A stretch of 64,000 bases of DNA, taken from contig PHAR01000007.1 of assembly GCA_002840405.1 (NCBI GenBank), positions 200,271-264,270 on the forward strand, read 5' to 3'. This DNA comes from Deltaproteobacteria bacterium HGW-Deltaproteobacteria-8 (GTDB lineage: Bacteria > Desulfobacterota > Desulfovibrionia > Desulfovibrionales > Desulfovibrionaceae). The translations under genes were made by a program, and so were the position numbers. Under the pieces are notes generated by a model. It saw only the letters and a list, made by a program, of their open reading frames with translations. It made no database searches and was not told the origin of the DNA. This document shows positions 7,876 through 15,339 of the stretch, in pieces. Position 1 is the first letter of the stretch; the number at the start of each line of letters is the position of its first letter.

Positions 7876-8601
7876 ATGCCAAACACCCTGCCCGCCTCCA
7901 TCGTCATCCCCGTGTACAACGAGGAAAAAAACCTGCCCCGCCTGTTCGACGAAATCGCCCAGGCCATGCGGCCGCTCACCCGCACCTGGGAGGTCGTCTT
8001 CGTGGATGACGGCAGCAGCGATGCCAGCCTTGATGTGCTGAAGCTTCTGGCCCAGGCCAACCCGGAGGTCCGCTACCTCGCCTTCACGCGCAACAGGGGC
8101 CAGTCAGCCGCCTTTTGCGCCGGCTTCGACAATGCCGCCCATCCGGTCATCGTCACCCTGGACGCCGACCTCCAGAACGACCCGGCGGACATCCCGGCCA
8201 TGCTCGCGCTCTTCGACCAGGGGTTTGACATGTCCATCGGCTGGCGCAGGAAGCGCCAGGACACCTGGAGCAAGCGCATCGGCTCGAAAATCGGCAACGC
8301 CATCCGAAACCGCCTGACACGCGAATCGGTGCGCGACACCGGCTGCTCGCTGAAGGTCATGCGCCGCGACATGCTCATGCGCATCCCGCGCTTCAAGGGC
8401 ATGCACCGCTACCTGCCGACGCTGATGAAGCTTCAGGGCGCGCGCGTGGCCGAGGCCCCGGTGAACCACCGCGAGCGCTTCACCGGCGTGTCCAAGTACA
8501 GCAACTGGCAGCGCGCCCTGGTGGGCATTCGCGACCTCCTGGGCGTGCGCTGGCTCCAGGACCGCCACTTCAACTACGAGATTCGCGAGAAGAACCGCTA
8601 A
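7876..8601 (+). CDS. family 2 glycosyltransferase (polyprenyl-phosphate sugar transferase type)
   Basis: The 241-aa protein is a GT-A family 2 enzyme: SIVIPVYNEEKNLPRLFDEI at the N terminus, the VDDGSSD nucleotide-binding motif (about residues 43-50) and the metal-binding DADLQNDP motif (about 92-100). It resembles the soluble catalytic part of DPM1/ArnC-like enzymes that load a sugar onto a polyprenyl phosphate. The C-terminal membrane helices of ArnC/GtrB are absent. The stop overlaps the convergent receiver gene by 4 bp. The sugar is unknown. Confidence 0.8.
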   Translation: MPNTLPASIVIPVYNEEKNLPRLFDEIAQAMRPLTRTWEVVFVDDGSSDASLDVLKLLAQANPEVRYLAFTRNRGQSAAFCAGFDNAAHPVIVTLDADLQNDPADIPAMLALFDQGFDMSIGWRRKRQDTWSKRIGSKIGNAIRNRLTRESVRDTGCSLKVMRRDMLMRIPRFKGMHRYLPTLMKLQGARVAEAPVNHRERFTGVSKYSNWQRALVGIRDLLGVRWLQDRHFNYEIREKNR

Positions 8602-8984
8602 TTTTTTCCCAGGGGACTGCGCGCCAAGGCCTGGCGCACCTTGTCCTTGAGTTCGGAGAGATCCACGGACTTGACCACGTAAAAGTCCGCTGCAATGGAC
8701 TTCAGGTCGTGCTGGAAGCTGTCGTAGGCGGTGCACAAGATCACCGGCAGCCCGGCATCCAGGCTGCGTATGGTCTGCAGGAGGTCCAGGCCGGAGGTGT
8801 TGGGGCCGAGGCGGATGTCCAGGATGACCACCGCCGGGTTCTCCCGGGCCAGGATGCTCTCGATGGAATCTTCCCCGTCTGAGGTCGCAACCTCATAGCC
8901 TTCGCTCTCCAGTTCCTCCTGGTAAAGCATGCGGATGTGTTTCTCGTCGTCGACGACTAAAATCTTGGGCTTTTTGTCGGTCAT
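8598..8984 (-). CDS. single-domain response regulator (CheY-like receiver)
   Basis: The 128-aa protein consists of one receiver domain: acidic pair VVDDEKH (about residues 11-14), phosphoacceptor Asp in VVILDIRLGP (about 57), Thr in CTAYDS and Lys in YVVKSVD. There is no output domain, so it probably acts through a protein partner or phosphorelay. No kinase gene is adjacent. A GGAG box precedes the ATG at 8984. Confidence 0.88.
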   Translation of the reverse strand: MTDKKPKILVVDDEKHIRMLYQEELESEGYEVATSDGEDSIESILARENPAVVILDIRLGPNTSGLDLLQTIRSLDAGLPVILCTAYDSFQHDLKSIAADFYVVKSVDLSELKDKVRQALARSPLGKN

Positions 8985-9163
8985 GGTGACGCTCCTGGCG
9001 GCTTGGCTCTTGCTATTCTAAGACGTATAACCTGAATTTCGTCGTGGTCAACTGAATTGTGCGCCGCAACTGATTCCTGCTCTCGCGAGGACTGCCCCGG
9101 CCTTGACAACCAGGCCCCAGGTGCGCACCACTGCCTCACGCCAAAGCCAAGGAGACCCGGACC

Positions 9164-9361
9164 ATGATCACCGTCTTTGTGGAGCCCGACAACGAGACCC
9201 TGACCTTTGCACGCCACAGCACGGTGCTCAGGCTCCAGGAGCAGATGGGCCTGCGCGTCAACGACGCCCTGGTCATCCGCGGCGACAAGCTGCTCACCCC
9301 GGACGACAGGCTCAACAGCGGCGACCTGATCCGCATCCGCAAAGTCATGAGCACAGGATAG
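9164..9361 (+). CDS. ubiquitin-like sulfur carrier protein (TtuB/ThiS/MoaD type)
   Basis: The 65-aa protein has the short beta-grasp pattern of ThiS/MoaD/TtuB carriers: an N-terminal beta hairpin (MITVFVEPDNETLTF), a helix (TVLRLQEQMGL), the LLTPDDRLNSGDLIRIRKV segment, and a C-terminal tail. Such carriers are adenylated and thiocarboxylated on a terminal Gly-Gly. Here the tail ends STG with a single glycine. The ribosome binding site AAGGAG lies 9 bases upstream. It is 9 bp before a TtuA-like gene, so it probably donates sulfur for tRNA thiolation. Confidence 0.75.
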   Translation: MITVFVEPDNETLTFARHSTVLRLQEQMGLRVNDALVIRGDKLLTPDDRLNSGDLIRIRKVMSTG

Positions 9362-9370
9362 GAACACTCC

Positions 9371-10315
9371 ATGAAATGCCGCAAATGCAAGGCCCCGGCA
9401 GAAGTCGCCCTGCCGAGCCACCACACAGCCTTCTGCCGCGACTGCTTCTCCATCTACTTCACCAGGCAGGTGGAAAAGGCCATCCGCCACCACTCGCTCA
9501 TCAAGTACGGCGAGCGCGTGCTCGTGGCCCTGTCCGGCGGCAAGGACAGCCTGACCCTCATGCTCGAACTCTCGCGCCTGGAGTACGACGTCACGGGCCT
9601 GCACGTGGACCTGGGCATCCCGGGGTCCTCCGCGCCCGCCCGGGCCAAGGTGGAGGGCTTCTGCGAGCGCCACGGGCTCAAGCTACGCGTTGTGGAGCTC
9701 GCCAAGCTCGGCCTGGCCATCCCGGATGTGAAGAAGTACATCAACCGCCCGGTGTGCTCGGCCTGCGGCAAGATCAAGCGCCACTGGTTCAACCGCGTGG
9801 CCCTGGAGGAAGGCTTCCAGGTGCTGGCCACGGGCCACAACCTGGATGACGAGGTGGCGCGCCTGTTTGCCAACACCCTGCGCTGGGACGCGGGCTACCT
9901 GTCCGACCAGGGCCCCTGCCTGGAGGCCGAGAGCGGCTTCGCACGCAAGATCAAGCCGCTCTACCGCCTGACCGAGTTCGAGACCGCCTGCTACGCCTTT
10001 CTGAACGGCATCGAGATCCACTCCGCGCCCTGCCCGTACAGCGGCGGGGCCAGCTTCACCGGGCACAAGAAGCTCTGGGCCGACCTGGAGTACACCAGCC
10101 CGGGCACCAAGATCGCCTTCTATGACGGCTTCCTCGAGCGCGGACGCCCAGCCTTTGCCCACGCCGAGCAGCAGACCGGTACGCCCCTGGCCCCGTGCGA
10201 GACCTGCGGCTCGCCCACCTCGACGGGCGTCTGCGGCGTGTGCCGTTTGGGCATTGCCGTGGCCGAGCGCCGGGCCGCCGATCCTGATAGACAGACAGAT
10301 CCTGACAGGCAGTAG
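9371..10315 (+). CDS. TtuA/Ncs6-like tRNA 2-thiouridine synthetase (PP-loop ATPase)
   Basis: The 314-aa protein has an N-terminal zinc finger (C3, C6, C22, C25), a PP-loop SGGKDS (residues 55-60), a catalytic CSAC pair (RPVCSACGKIK), a third cysteine in APCPYSGG, and a C-terminal zinc finger (CETCG...CGVC). This is the TtuA/NcsA group of the TtcA family, which carries a [4Fe-4S] cluster on the three central cysteines and puts sulfur on a tRNA uridine. The upstream carrier gene fits the TtuA-TtuB pairing. Whether it modifies U34 or U54 cannot be told from sequence. Confidence 0.85.
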   Translation: MKCRKCKAPAEVALPSHHTAFCRDCFSIYFTRQVEKAIRHHSLIKYGERVLVALSGGKDSLTLMLELSRLEYDVTGLHVDLGIPGSSAPARAKVEGFCERHGLKLRVVELAKLGLAIPDVKKYINRPVCSACGKIKRHWFNRVALEEGFQVLATGHNLDDEVARLFANTLRWDAGYLSDQGPCLEAESGFARKIKPLYRLTEFETACYAFLNGIEIHSAPCPYSGGASFTGHKKLWADLEYTSPGTKIAFYDGFLERGRPAFAHAEQQTGTPLAPCETCGSPTSTGVCGVCRLGIAVAERRAADPDRQTDPDRQ

Positions 10316-10334
10316 GCCAAAGGCGGGCCTGAGC

Positions 10335-11432
10335 ATGTCCGGCAGCCCCAAGGTTATCCCCAAGGTCAGCCCAAAGGTAAGCGTTGGCCTGCCCTGCCGC
10401 AACGCGGCCGCCACCCTGCCCGCTGCCCTGGACAGCCTGCTGGCCCAGACCCTCTCCGACTTCGAGATCATCGCCGTGGACGACGGGAGTACGGACGCCA
10501 CCTGGGACGTGCTCTGCGCCTATGCCCGACAGGACCCGCGCATGCGGCCCCTGCGCCAGCGGCACCTGGGCGTGGCCCTGGCCTGGAACGCCGCCCTGGA
10601 GGCCAGCCGCGCCCCGCACATCGCGCGCATGGACGCCGACGACCTCTGCCTGCCGCGCCGCCTGGAAGCGCAGGCGGCCCTGCTCGACGCCGACCCCACC
10701 CTTGGCCTGGTTTCCGGGCTGGTGCGCTTCGGCGGCGACCGCAAGAAGCGCCAGGGCTACGCCGTGCACGTGGACTGGCTGAACAGCCTGCTCACGCCCG
10801 AGGCAATCAGCGTAAACCGCTTCGTGGACTCGCCCATCGCCAACCCGTCCGTCATGTTCCGGCGCGAGCTGTTCGAGCGCCTGGGCGGCGCGCGGCCAAA
10901 CACCTCCGCGATGATCGGCGATGCCGCAGGGGCCAGCCCGTTCCCTGAGGACTACGAGATGTGGCTGCGCTGGCTGGAGCGCGGGGTGCGCATGGGCAAA
11001 GTGGCCGAGGAAGTGCTGGTGTGGAACGACCCGCCCACGCGGCTGACGCGCACCGCTGACGAGTACAGCGTGGAGGCGTTCGCGCGCATCAAGGCGCAGT
11101 ACTTGTGGCGCTGGCTCATCCGGAAGAACCCCGGCCACCCGCGCGTGTGGGTCTGGGGCGCCGGGCGGGTGAGCAGGCAGAAGCTCGCGCCGCTGCTGGA
11201 CATGGGGCTTGTGATCGAGGCCTTCATCGACATCGACGCGCGCAAGATCGGGCAGACCATCCACGGCATCCCGGTGCTCCCGCGCACAGCCATCCCGCCC
11301 TACTCCCCTTCCGACCCCGCCACCCCCTTCATCCTGGCCAATGTCGCCTCACGCGGCGCGCGCGAGGAGATCATGGCGAGGCTGGAGGGGTTGGGGTATC
11401 AGATGGGCGTGGGGGCGGTGGCGGTGGGGTGA
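10335..11432 (+). CDS. family 2 glycosyltransferase with C-terminal Rossmann-like domain
   Basis: The 365-aa protein starts MSGSPKVIPKVSPKVSVGLP. Residues about 12-115 form a GT-A domain with VDDGSTDATW and the DxD-type motif ARMDADD; PFPEDYEMWLRW is a typical acceptor-side motif. Residues about 265-365 (VWVWGAGRVSRQKL onward) look like a small Rossmann domain. The start at 10335 lies 19 bp after ttuA; the longer frame overlaps ttuA and is rejected. Its last 74 bp are nearly duplicated at 12146-12219. The substrate is unknown. Confidence 0.75.
   Translation: MSGSPKVIPKVSPKVSVGLPCRNAAATLPAALDSLLAQTLSDFEIIAVDDGSTDATWDVLCAYARQDPRMRPLRQRHLGVALAWNAALEASRAPHIARMDADDLCLPRRLEAQAALLDADPTLGLVSGLVRFGGDRKKRQGYAVHVDWLNSLLTPEAISVNRFVDSPIANPSVMFRRELFERLGGARPNTSAMIGDAAGASPFPEDYEMWLRWLERGVRMGKVAEEVLVWNDPPTRLTRTADEYSVEAFARIKAQYLWRWLIRKNPGHPRVWVWGAGRVSRQKLAPLLDMGLVIEAFIDIDARKIGQTIHGIPVLPRTAIPPYSPSDPATPFILANVASRGAREEIMARLEGLGYQMGVGAVAVG
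11359..11432 (+). repeat. copy 1 of a 74-bp direct repeat: 3' end of the glycosyltransferase gene
   Basis: These bases encode the last 23 residues plus stop of the glycosyltransferase. They match 12146-12219 without gaps at 68 of 74 positions. Four of the six differences are synonymous, one changes Met to Thr, and one changes the stop from TGA to TAA. The two copies flank higBA. Confidence 0.9.
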
Positions 11433-11448
11433 GACCCGCCGCGAGAGA

Positions 11449-11781
11449 TCAGGCTGCCGGGCGGGGGCGCACCTGGGCCGCGATCTGCTCCGGCAGGTGG
11501 CTCATCCGGGCCACGTCCAGCTCAAAGCGGGTTTGCAGGTTGAGCCAGAACTGCGGGGTGGTGCCGAAATAGCGGGCCAGGCGCAGGGCCGTGTCCGCAG
11601 TGATGCCGCGCCGCCCGCGCACGATGTCGCCGATGCGCTGGGGCGGAATGCCGAGATCAAGGCCCAGCCGGTTCTGGCTCAGGGCCAGGGGCCGCAGGAA
11701 TTCCTCCAGCAGAATCTCGCCGGGATGGATGGGGCCGAGGGTGGCTTCATTCATATTGCTCTCGTTGCTCTCGCTGTCCAT
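11449..11781 (-). CDS. higA: HigA-like antitoxin
   Basis: The 110-aa protein is a HigA/VapI-type XRE antitoxin: GPIHPGEILLEEFLRPLALS at residues about 16-35, helix-turn-helix with IPPQRIGDIVRGRRGIT, and the family C terminus FGTTPQFWLNLQTRFEL. It should bind HigB and repress its own operon. A GGGGGAAG box supports the start at 11781; an internal ATG before NEATLG is an alternative. It lies 11 bp downstream of higB, the usual toxin-first order. Confidence 0.85.
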   Translation of the reverse strand: MDSESNESNMNEATLGPIHPGEILLEEFLRPLALSQNRLGLDLGIPPQRIGDIVRGRRGITADTALRLARYFGTTPQFWLNLQTRFELDVARMSHLPEQIAAQVRPRPAA

Positions 11782-11792
11782 TTCTTCCCCCT

Positions 11793-12074
11793 CTAGTGAT
11801 AGTCCACAAGCTCCACGTCTTCGGCGTCGCGTCCGGTCCAAACGAAGCAGATGCGGTACTGGTCGTTGACGCGGATGCTGTGCTGCCCGGCCCGGTCGCC
11901 CTTGAGCGCCTCCAGGCGGTTGCCGGGCGGCGTCCGCAGATCCTGCGCGGCCTGGGCGGCGTCGATCATCACCAGCTTTCGCCGCGCAGCCCGCTGCACC
12001 TCCGGCGGAAAGCGCCGGGTGGACAGCATGTCCCAGATACGCTCGGTGTCGCGGCACTTGAAGGTAAGGATCAT
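11793..12074 (-). CDS. higB: HigB-like RelE-superfamily toxin
   Basis: The 93-aa protein has the HigB/RelE host-inhibition signature: ERIWDMLSTRRFPPEVQRAA at the N terminus, the GNRLEALKGDRAGQHSIRVN segment, and the strand QYRICFVWTG followed by a C-terminal histidine (VDYH). Such toxins cleave mRNA at the ribosome until bound by HigA. The module sits between two copies of a glycosyltransferase tail, which points to insertion. Confidence 0.88.
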   Translation of the reverse strand: MILTFKCRDTERIWDMLSTRRFPPEVQRAARRKLVMIDAAQAAQDLRTPPGNRLEALKGDRAGQHSIRVNDQYRICFVWTGRDAEDVELVDYH

Positions 12075-12145
12075 GGCGAAGACTTACGTTGCGCCTGGCA
12101 CCATGTCAAGCGTGACACGTGATGCGTGTCATCATGCACTCGGCA

Positions 12146-12219
12146 CGCGCGAGGAGATCACGGCGAGGCTGGAAGGCCTGGGGTATCAGATGGGCGTGGG
12201 GGCGGTGGCAGTGGGGTAA
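12146..12219 (+). repeat. copy 2 of the 74-bp direct repeat: detached glycosyltransferase gene tail
   Basis: This segment reads TREEITARLEGLGYQMGVGA and on to a TAA stop, matching the 3' end of the glycosyltransferase gene 787 bp upstream, but no glycosyltransferase frame precedes it. It is therefore a gene remnant beyond the far side of the higBA module. Confidence 0.85.
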
Positions 12220-12307
12220 ATGCCATATTCTTGCCCACACGCCAACAGGTCGGGTTAATTAGGCGTTTTCTCTCACAAAGCTAACCACGAGCATACAGCA
12301 AAAACAA

Positions 12308-13057
12308 CTAAGCGCAGTCATTGTCAGCAAAAAGTTTTCTTTTATTCTTCTCAACCGCAGCCTTCAACTTGTCGCGTAGCTCTTCATGGTTGCTGAAATA
12401 CAAAACATTCCGGTGAATATCAAAATGTATCTTTGTACTAGACCCCGGTTTCAGTACACTTTGCTCGCTAGCCATATATATAACGTGCCTATCGAGTCCC
12501 TCCGCATAACCTACTTCAAAATAACAAGACGGTCGCTCATCAGTTAAATCTGCAACAACAAAGGCACACCTGCGAATTTCAGTTTTTATCCTACCAACAA
12601 GGTCTTCAAGAGGATGTTCTTTATCTATCCGTATAGCTACTGCACCACAATCAGAAAGCACTTCCTCAACTGCCTGAAATCTTTTGTCGTACTCACCGTA
12701 CACTCTTTGCTGATCTTGATCGCCATGCTTCTTCCCTTGAATAGGCGTTACGACAAACACACGCGGCATATTGTATGCAAGTAATAGTTCAGCTTTATCT
12801 TTAAATTTCTTGAAACAATTTTTCTTTCCTTTGATGAGATCATCGACCGTCCCAACCTTCTTGTTCCACGGGCTATTTGTAAAATATATCTTGAGCTCTA
12901 AGACCTGATAAGTTTTTAATTCTTTGCCCCACTTCTGAGCAATGACACCATTCTGCATGAATGGGAGTACAATTTGGGACAACAATTCGTCTTCGTTCTT
13001 GTTAGGAATTGTTTTCGTACGCCCACCCGACTGTACAGCGATTGCGTGATAAGGCAT
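12308..13057 (-). CDS. unknown protein with nucleoside deoxyribosyltransferase/TIR-like C-terminal domain
   Basis: The 249-aa protein has an unidentified N-terminal region (about 1-95) and a C-terminal domain (about 97-225) with FVVTPIQ, then FVVADLTDERPSCYFEVGYA. The last motif, with its glutamate, is characteristic of nucleoside 2-deoxyribosyltransferase-like and related TIR-like folds, several of which act as nucleotide- or NAD-consuming effectors in defence systems. The gene is much AT-richer than its neighbours and has no operon partner, so recent transfer is likely. A defence role is inference only. Confidence 0.6.
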   Translation of the reverse strand: MPYHAIAVQSGGRTKTIPNKNEDELLSQIVLPFMQNGVIAQKWGKELKTYQVLELKIYFTNSPWNKKVGTVDDLIKGKKNCFKKFKDKAELLLAYNMPRVFVVTPIQGKKHGDQDQQRVYGEYDKRFQAVEEVLSDCGAVAIRIDKEHPLEDLVGRIKTEIRRCAFVVADLTDERPSCYFEVGYAEGLDRHVIYMASEQSVLKPGSSTKIHFDIHRNVLYFSNHEELRDKLKAAVEKNKRKLFADNDCA

Positions 13058-13151
13058 AAGATCAACTCCATATTTTTAGAAGCATATCACCATCAATCTC
13101 CAAATACGATATACACCTACACGTAGATTCAAATACTGTCCAACCAAAACC

Positions 13152-13181
13152 CGCCCGGCCTCCTTTCAGAAACCGGGCGGT
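13152..13181 (-). terminator. terminator of the DUF2238 gene, copy A of a repeated hairpin
   Basis: An 8-bp stem CCGCCCGG / CCGGGCGG, followed on the minus strand by GTTTTGGTT. The hairpin, its loop and its flank are nearly identical to a terminator at 22644-22677 (about 40 bp, 4 differences). Both copies end a high-GC gene and precede a low-GC gene on the same strand. Confidence 0.7.
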
Positions 13182-13213
13182 TTGCATTTGTGTGGTCGGT
13201 GGCGCGGGCTTAC

Positions 13214-13840
13214 TCAGCCACTCTCGCCGTCCAGCCTTGCTATCTGACGGTCATGGACGCGCGAGAACACGAGCAGCGCCGCCACAGCGCCGATGAGCGC
13301 GAAGAGCATGTCCGACTGCGTGTCCCAGGGGTCGCCCTGGGTGCCCAGGAACTCGTCCGCGCCCTGGCCCAGGGCCACCGCAGCCCCCCACTCCACCAGC
13401 TCATACGTGGCGCTGATGGCCATGACCACGCAGACCGACAAAAAGGCCAGCATGCCCTTGCCGCGCACGTAGCGGCCCCGGAGGAAGACCTCGCGCGCCA
13501 CCAGGGCCGGAACAAGACCCTGCATGAAGTGGCCGATCTTGTCGTAGGGGTTGCGCGTGAGGCCAAACAGATCAGCAATCTGAAAGCCCAGCGGCACCCT
13601 GGCGTAGGTGTACGCGCCGCCGACCATGAGCACCACGGCGTGCAGGAAGATGAGCACGTAGAGCAGCGGGGTCAGCGGGAAGCTGCGGTAGGTCGCCCAC
13701 AGCACCGGCAGGGCCAGGGCAATGGGAAACACCTCCAGCAGCCAGGTGGTGCGGTCATAGGGCTGGTACCCGGACAAGGCCAGGAGCGCCAGCAGGGCCA
13801 CGGTCGCAGCCGCGAGGAATTGAGGGCGGCGCAAGGGCAT
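13214..13840 (-). CDS. DUF2238 (YjdF-like) inner membrane protein
   Basis: The 208-aa protein has about six hydrophobic segments and the family signatures NPYDKIGHFMQGLVPALVAR and GQGADEFLGTQGDPWDTQSD. It matches the length of E. coli YjdF. The start at 13840 has a GGAGG box 8 bases upstream; the ATG 12 codons earlier has none. The biochemical function of this family is not established. Confidence 0.8.
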   Translation of the reverse strand: MPLRRPQFLAAATVALLALLALSGYQPYDRTTWLLEVFPIALALPVLWATYRSFPLTPLLYVLIFLHAVVLMVGGAYTYARVPLGFQIADLFGLTRNPYDKIGHFMQGLVPALVAREVFLRGRYVRGKGMLAFLSVCVVMAISATYELVEWGAAVALGQGADEFLGTQGDPWDTQSDMLFALIGAVAALLVFSRVHDRQIARLDGESG

Positions 13841-13908
13841 GGACTCGGCCTCCAGGCGGAGTGAAGGGTCAGGCATTGGTCTGAAGGTGCGGCCGGGGCC
13901 GCGCGCCC

Positions 13909-14481
13909 CTACCCGCCGTATTTCTTCCCCGCGTTGAAGGCCTGGGCCACGACAGGCCCCACGCCGAAGTACTTGCTGGAGCCGGGCGAGTAGATGAGCG
14001 GCAAGAGCCGCGCCAGGTCGATGTTGCCGTCAGTGTCGAGGATGTCGGCGTCGGCCTTCACGTCCAGGATCTCGCCGATGAACTGGGTGTGCGCGCCCAG
14101 GTCCACGGTCTCAAGCAGCCTGCACTCGATGACCAGCGGAAACTCCTCCACATAGGGCGCGTCCACGAGGTCGCTCCTGGTGGCCGTGAGCCCGGTGACG
14201 GCGAATTTGTCCGCCGCGACGCCGCTGATCATGCCCACGTAGTCGGCCTCGGCCACGTGGCGCTGCGAGGGCACGCTCACGGTGAAGGCCTTGCGCGCCA
14301 TGATAGCGGCGTAGGTGTGGCGCTCCGTGCGCACGGAAACAGTGACGCAGGGCGGCTTGGAGCAGCAGATGCCCCCCCAGGCGGCGGTCATGATGTTGGC
14401 CTTGCCGGCGGCGTCATACGACCCCACGACCCAGACGGGCGTGGGCTGGGCCAGGGTCTTGGCTCCGAGGGACTGCTTCAT
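13909..14481 (-). CDS. flavin reductase-like FMN-binding protein
   Basis: The 190-aa protein has the split-barrel flavin reductase layout: PTPVWVVGSYDAAGKANIMT at the N terminus, PPCVTVSVRTERHTYAAI, KAFTVSVPS and the YVEEFPLVIECRLLE and FIGEILDV strands. Such proteins bind FMN and are common in sulfate reducers. The start at 14481 has GGAG 7 bases upstream; an ATG two codons earlier sits too close to that box. It lies downstream of yedF on the same strand. Confidence 0.8.
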   Translation of the reverse strand: MKQSLGAKTLAQPTPVWVVGSYDAAGKANIMTAAWGGICCSKPPCVTVSVRTERHTYAAIMARKAFTVSVPSQRHVAEADYVGMISGVAADKFAVTGLTATRSDLVDAPYVEEFPLVIECRLLETVDLGAHTQFIGEILDVKADADILDTDGNIDLARLLPLIYSPGSSKYFGVGPVVAQAFNAGKKYGG

Positions 14482-14576
14482 GATCATGCTCCTCAACTGC
14501 TGCGGGGTTTGACGGTCCGGATATATTGCCGCGCCAGGAGCCCGTTGGCAAGCCCGGCGACGGGGACCGCCAACGG

Positions 14577-15194
14577 CTAGACCCGGATGACCTTGTCCGC
14601 CAGCTGCAGGCTGGTGACCACGTCGAGCATGTTGGTGGTCTCGCCGACCTGCTTGGCCTCCATGAGGTCGAAGAAGGTCAGGCAGGTGCCGCACACGAGC
14701 ACGTTGACGCCCTTTGCGGCCAGGGCCTGCAGTTTCTCCAGGCCAGGGTGGCCGGTGGTGGCCAGGCGCACGCCGCCGTTGACCAGGATGATGCGCCAGA
14801 GGCTCCCTCCCAGCTCCGGCAGGGTGGCCAGAAAGTTCAGCATGAGCTTGCCGCCCAGTTCGTCGCTGCCCGCGCCGATGCTCTCGCTGGCGATGAGCAC
14901 CACCACCTTGCCGCCCGAGGGCGCGGTTGGCGCGCAACACGGCTCGGCGGCCGTTGCGGCGGCCTGAACCGAACCGGCGCGCGTGGCGGTGAGGGTGCTG
15001 TGGCTGGGGGCTTCGGCCACGGCCACGGCGTAGCCCTTGCCGGCCAGCAGGCGCATGACGTTCTCGCGCGCGGCCGCGTCGTCCACCAGCACCACGAAGC
15101 TCTCGGGCGCGTCCTTCTCGATGCAGTCCAGACAGCGCATGACCGGGCCGGGACAGGCCAGGCCGCGACAGTCGAGGGAAATATCTTTAGGCAT
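14577..15194 (-). CDS. yedF: YedF-like sulfurtransferase-like selenium metabolism protein
   Basis: The 205-aa protein fuses an N-terminal TusA/SirA domain (CRGLACPGPVMRCLDCIE, with the conserved CPGP cysteine at about residue 14) to a C-terminal DsrE-like domain (about 95-205). The DsrE part keeps a cysteine pair in VLVCGTCLTFF. This architecture is the selenium-metabolism YedF family, frequently found with selenoprotein genes. That fits the predicted selenoprotein at 18429-18749. Its exact chemistry is not established. Confidence 0.85.
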   Translation of the reverse strand: MPKDISLDCRGLACPGPVMRCLDCIEKDAPESFVVLVDDAAARENVMRLLAGKGYAVAVAEAPSHSTLTATRAGSVQAAATAAEPCCAPTAPSGGKVVVLIASESIGAGSDELGGKLMLNFLATLPELGGSLWRIILVNGGVRLATTGHPGLEKLQALAAKGVNVLVCGTCLTFFDLMEAKQVGETTNMLDVVTSLQLADKVIRV

Positions 15195-15271
15195 TGTCGG
15201 CTCCTATTTCTCGAATTGCTTGCGTCGATCTCTTGAGGCCTAGCCGCCCGCGCCGGTGCTGTCAATGGGCG

Positions 15272-15314
15272 AAAGAAAACGCCGGAGCAGGGCCTCTCAA
15301 GCCCCGCCCCGGCG
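15272..15314 (-). terminator. Rho-independent terminator of the exported-protein gene
   Basis: On the minus strand a GC-rich stem (GCCGGGGCGGGGC with GGCCCTGCTCCGGC, one bulge) around TTGAGA is followed by GTTTTCTTTC. It lies 25 bases beyond the stop at 15340. Confidence 0.7.
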
Positions 15315-15339
15315 GCGTCATTTTGGTCAAAAGGGTCCA

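Noticed and set aside
11851-12219. 122-codon plus-strand frame across higB ending in the glycosyltransferase tail
   Set aside because: Most of it is antisense to higB; only the last 24 codons resemble a protein and they are a duplicated gene remnant.
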